From NCBI RefSeq assembly GCF_014652095.1, contig NZ_BMYD01000001.1, forward strand, positions 783,466 through 847,465: a DNA stretch of 64,000 nt, written 5' to 3'. Positions 62,811 through 64,000 of the stretch are shown one piece after another. The translations under genes were made by a program, and so were the position numbers. The DNA comes from Cognatilysobacter bugurensis (GTDB taxonomy: Bacteria > Pseudomonadota > Gammaproteobacteria > Xanthomonadales > Xanthomonadaceae). Below the pieces are notes generated by a model. It saw only the letters and a program-made list of their open reading frames with translations. It searched no databases and had not been told where the DNA came from. Each line of letters begins with the position of its first letter. Within the stretch, counting starts at the first letter, position 1.

Positions 62811-63581
62811 ATGCAGCTTGCCCACTCCCGCGCCGTGATCACCGGCGGCGTGTCCGGTCTTGGTTTCGCCGTTGCGCAGCATCTTGTCGCGCAAGGCGCG
62901 AAGGTTGCGCTGCTCGACGTCAACGATGAAAAAGGCGCGGCCGCCGTCGCCGAGCTCGGCGAGTCGAACGCGCGCTACTTCCGCACCGACGTCACCGATG
63001 AAGCGGGCGTGGTCTCCACGCTGGAGCAGGCGCGCGAGTTTCTTAGCGGCCTGAACGTCGCAGTGAACTGCGCCGGCATCCTCGGCGCCGGCCGAGTGCT
63101 GGGCAAGGAAGCGGCGATGCCGCTGTCGCAGTTCCAGAGCACCGTCATGGTGAACCTGGTCGGCAGCTTCAATGTCGCCAAGGCCGCGGCGTCGCTGATG
63201 CAGCACAACGAGGCGAACGACGCGGGCGAGCGTGGCGTGATCGTCAACACGGCGTCAGTCGCGGCGTTCGAAGGCCAGATCGGCCAGGCGGCCTACTCCG
63301 CCTCTAAGGGCGGCGTGGTCGGCATGACACTGCCGATGGCGCGTGAGCTCGCCCGTTTCGGCATCCGCGTCATGACGGTCGCGCCCGGCGTGTTCTGGAC
63401 GCCGATGGTCGACGGCATGCCCGACTCCGTGCAGCAGTCGCTGGCCGCGTCGATTCCGTTCCCGTCGCGCCTCGGCAAGCCCGCGGAGTTCGCCGATCTC
63501 GTCGCGTACATCCTCGGCAACACCTACCTCAACGGCGAGACGATCCGCCTCGACGGCGCGACGCGACTCGCGCCGAAGTAA
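62811..63581 (+). CDS. Short-chain dehydrogenase, 3-hydroxyacyl-CoA dehydrogenase type 2-like
   Basis: 256 residues from the ATG at 62811, with AGGA 7 bases upstream. Classical SDR: TGGVSGLGFAVA (12-23), NCAGILGAGRV, catalytic Ser in VNTASVAAF and YSASK (about 162-166). The sequence FEGQIGQAAYSASKGGVVGM, MTVAPGVFWTPM and IPFPSRLGKPAEFADLV are characteristic of the HSD17B10-like group. That group oxidises 3-hydroxyacyl-CoA, including 2-methyl-3-hydroxybutyryl-CoA from isoleucine. With the leucine genes nearby, a role in branched-chain acyl-CoA breakdown is likely. Confidence 0.88.
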   Translation: MQLAHSRAVITGGVSGLGFAVAQHLVAQGAKVALLDVNDEKGAAAVAELGESNARYFRTDVTDEAGVVSTLEQAREFLSGLNVAVNCAGILGAGRVLGKEAAMPLSQFQSTVMVNLVGSFNVAKAAASLMQHNEANDAGERGVIVNTASVAAFEGQIGQAAYSASKGGVVGMTLPMARELARFGIRVMTVAPGVFWTPMVDGMPDSVQQSLAASIPFPSRLGKPAEFADLVAYILGNTYLNGETIRLDGATRLAPK

Positions 63582-63609
63582 GGCCGCTCGCTGCGCGATC
63601 CGCCACACG

Positions 63610-63628
63610 GAGCCGCCCTGAGCGGCTC
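63610..63628 (+). terminator. Short hairpin between the dehydrogenase and efpL
   Basis: GAGCCGC (63610-63616) and GCGGCTC (63622-63628) pair around a 5-base loop, followed by TCCCAC, so without a T run. Confidence 0.35.
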
Positions 63629-63663
63629 TCCCACGCATCACTTCAATTCGAGTGCGGTTTCCC

Positions 63664-64000
63664 ATGAAGGCCTACGACATCAAGAAGGGCAACGTCGTCG
63701 AGCACAACGGCGGCGTGTATCAGGTCCGCGACATCGAGCGCAGCTCGCCGCAGGGCCGCGGCGGCAATGTGCGCTTCCGTTTCACCATGTACAGCGTGCC
63801 AGGCGGCAACAAGCTCGATGCAAGCTTCGACGGCGACGACGATTTGCGCGAAGTCGACCTTGCCCGCCGGCAGGCCACGTTCTCGTACATGGACGGCGAT
63901 GCGTTCGTATTCCTCGATGACGAGGACTACACGCCGTACACGCTCGACGCCGATGCGATCGGCGACATGGCGGGCTACATCGTCCCCGACCTGTCGGGCT
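63664..64000 (+). CDS. efpL: Elongation factor P-like protein EfpL/YeiP, N-terminal part (3' end outside window)
   Basis: 112 residues are visible before the window ends. EF-P-family proteins bind between the ribosomal P and E sites and relieve stalling at prolines and other difficult motifs. The N-terminal KOW-like domain reads [20 protein letters not shown]. The tip loop is SSPQGRGG, with Arg32 where E. coli EfpL has Arg33, rather than the modified Lys34 of [13 protein letters not shown] is the typical YeiP/EfpL segment. This separates it from canonical efp. No ribosome-binding site of note. Confidence 0.92.
   Translation, partial: MKAYDIKKGNVVEHNGGVYQVRDIERSSPQGRGGNVRFRFTMYSVPGGNKLDASFDGDDDLREVDLARRQATFSYMDGDAFVFLDDEDYTPYTLDADAIGDMAGYIVPDLSG

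Overview
The window is dense, GC-rich (roughly two thirds G+C) proteobacterial chromosome. It holds 51 protein genes that I can support, two of them cut by the window edges. I see no rRNA or tRNA genes, insertion sequences, phage genes or CRISPR arrays. The best taxonomic fit is a gammaproteobacterium of the Xanthomonadales (Lysobacterales) type. The left third keeps the enterobacterial order rarA-lolA-ftsK-trxB-aat-infA-clpA-clpS and nudJ-mnmA-hflD. The middle carries an rpf (regulation of pathogenicity factors) neighbourhood arranged as in Xanthomonas. The assignment to an order is inference.

Layout. 1-687 is the end of an EAL-domain protein. 720-7376 (minus) holds rarA, an unknown exported protein, lolA, ftsK and alanine dehydrogenase, the last behind a hairpin-rich leader. 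7609-10800 (plus) holds trxB, a FemAB-like acyltransferase, aat and infA. 10924-13678 (minus) holds clpA and clpS, so the tagging enzyme (Aat), adaptor (ClpS) and unfoldase (ClpA) of the N-degron pathway lie together. 13788-16005 (plus) is a tight nudJ-mnmA-hflD operon. 16147-26500 is the rpf region: acnA (rpfA), a membrane-anchored short-chain dehydrogenase, fadD (rpfB), rpfF (DSF synthase), and the convergent rpfG-rpfC pair (c-di-GMP phosphodiesterase and DSF sensor kinase). 26621-29409 (minus) holds lysS and prfB, the latter with its programmed +1 frameshift.

29516-36304 (minus) is one long unit: cyoABCD quinol oxidase, SURF1, and a RegB/RegA-type redox two-component system. A proton-symporter family gene diverges from it. 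37829-46497 (minus) holds recJ, an RpfE-like gene, greA, carB, carA and dapB. 46559-51530 (minus) is the heat-shock group hrcA-grpE-dnaK-dnaJ, with a good sigma-32 promoter in front of grpE. recN diverges from hrcA. 53407-55762 (minus) is feoA-feoB plus a small Cys-rich gene, behind a Fur-box-like sequence. 55892-62258 (plus) is a leucine-degradation group (crotonase, biotin carboxylase subunit, HMG-CoA lyase) overlapping a PAS-GGDEF-EAL gene. The window ends with a GNAT gene, a short-chain dehydrogenase and the start of an EF-P-like gene (efpL).

Themes. Cell-cell signalling by DSF feeds into cyclic di-GMP turnover (RpfG plus two GGDEF/EAL proteins). Respiration is tied to redox sensing by placing RegBA behind the quinol oxidase. 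Branched-chain acid catabolism lies in the same window as a system whose usual signal is a branched fatty acid; any link between the two is inference. Function calls rest on motifs and remembered family sequences. No database search was run.
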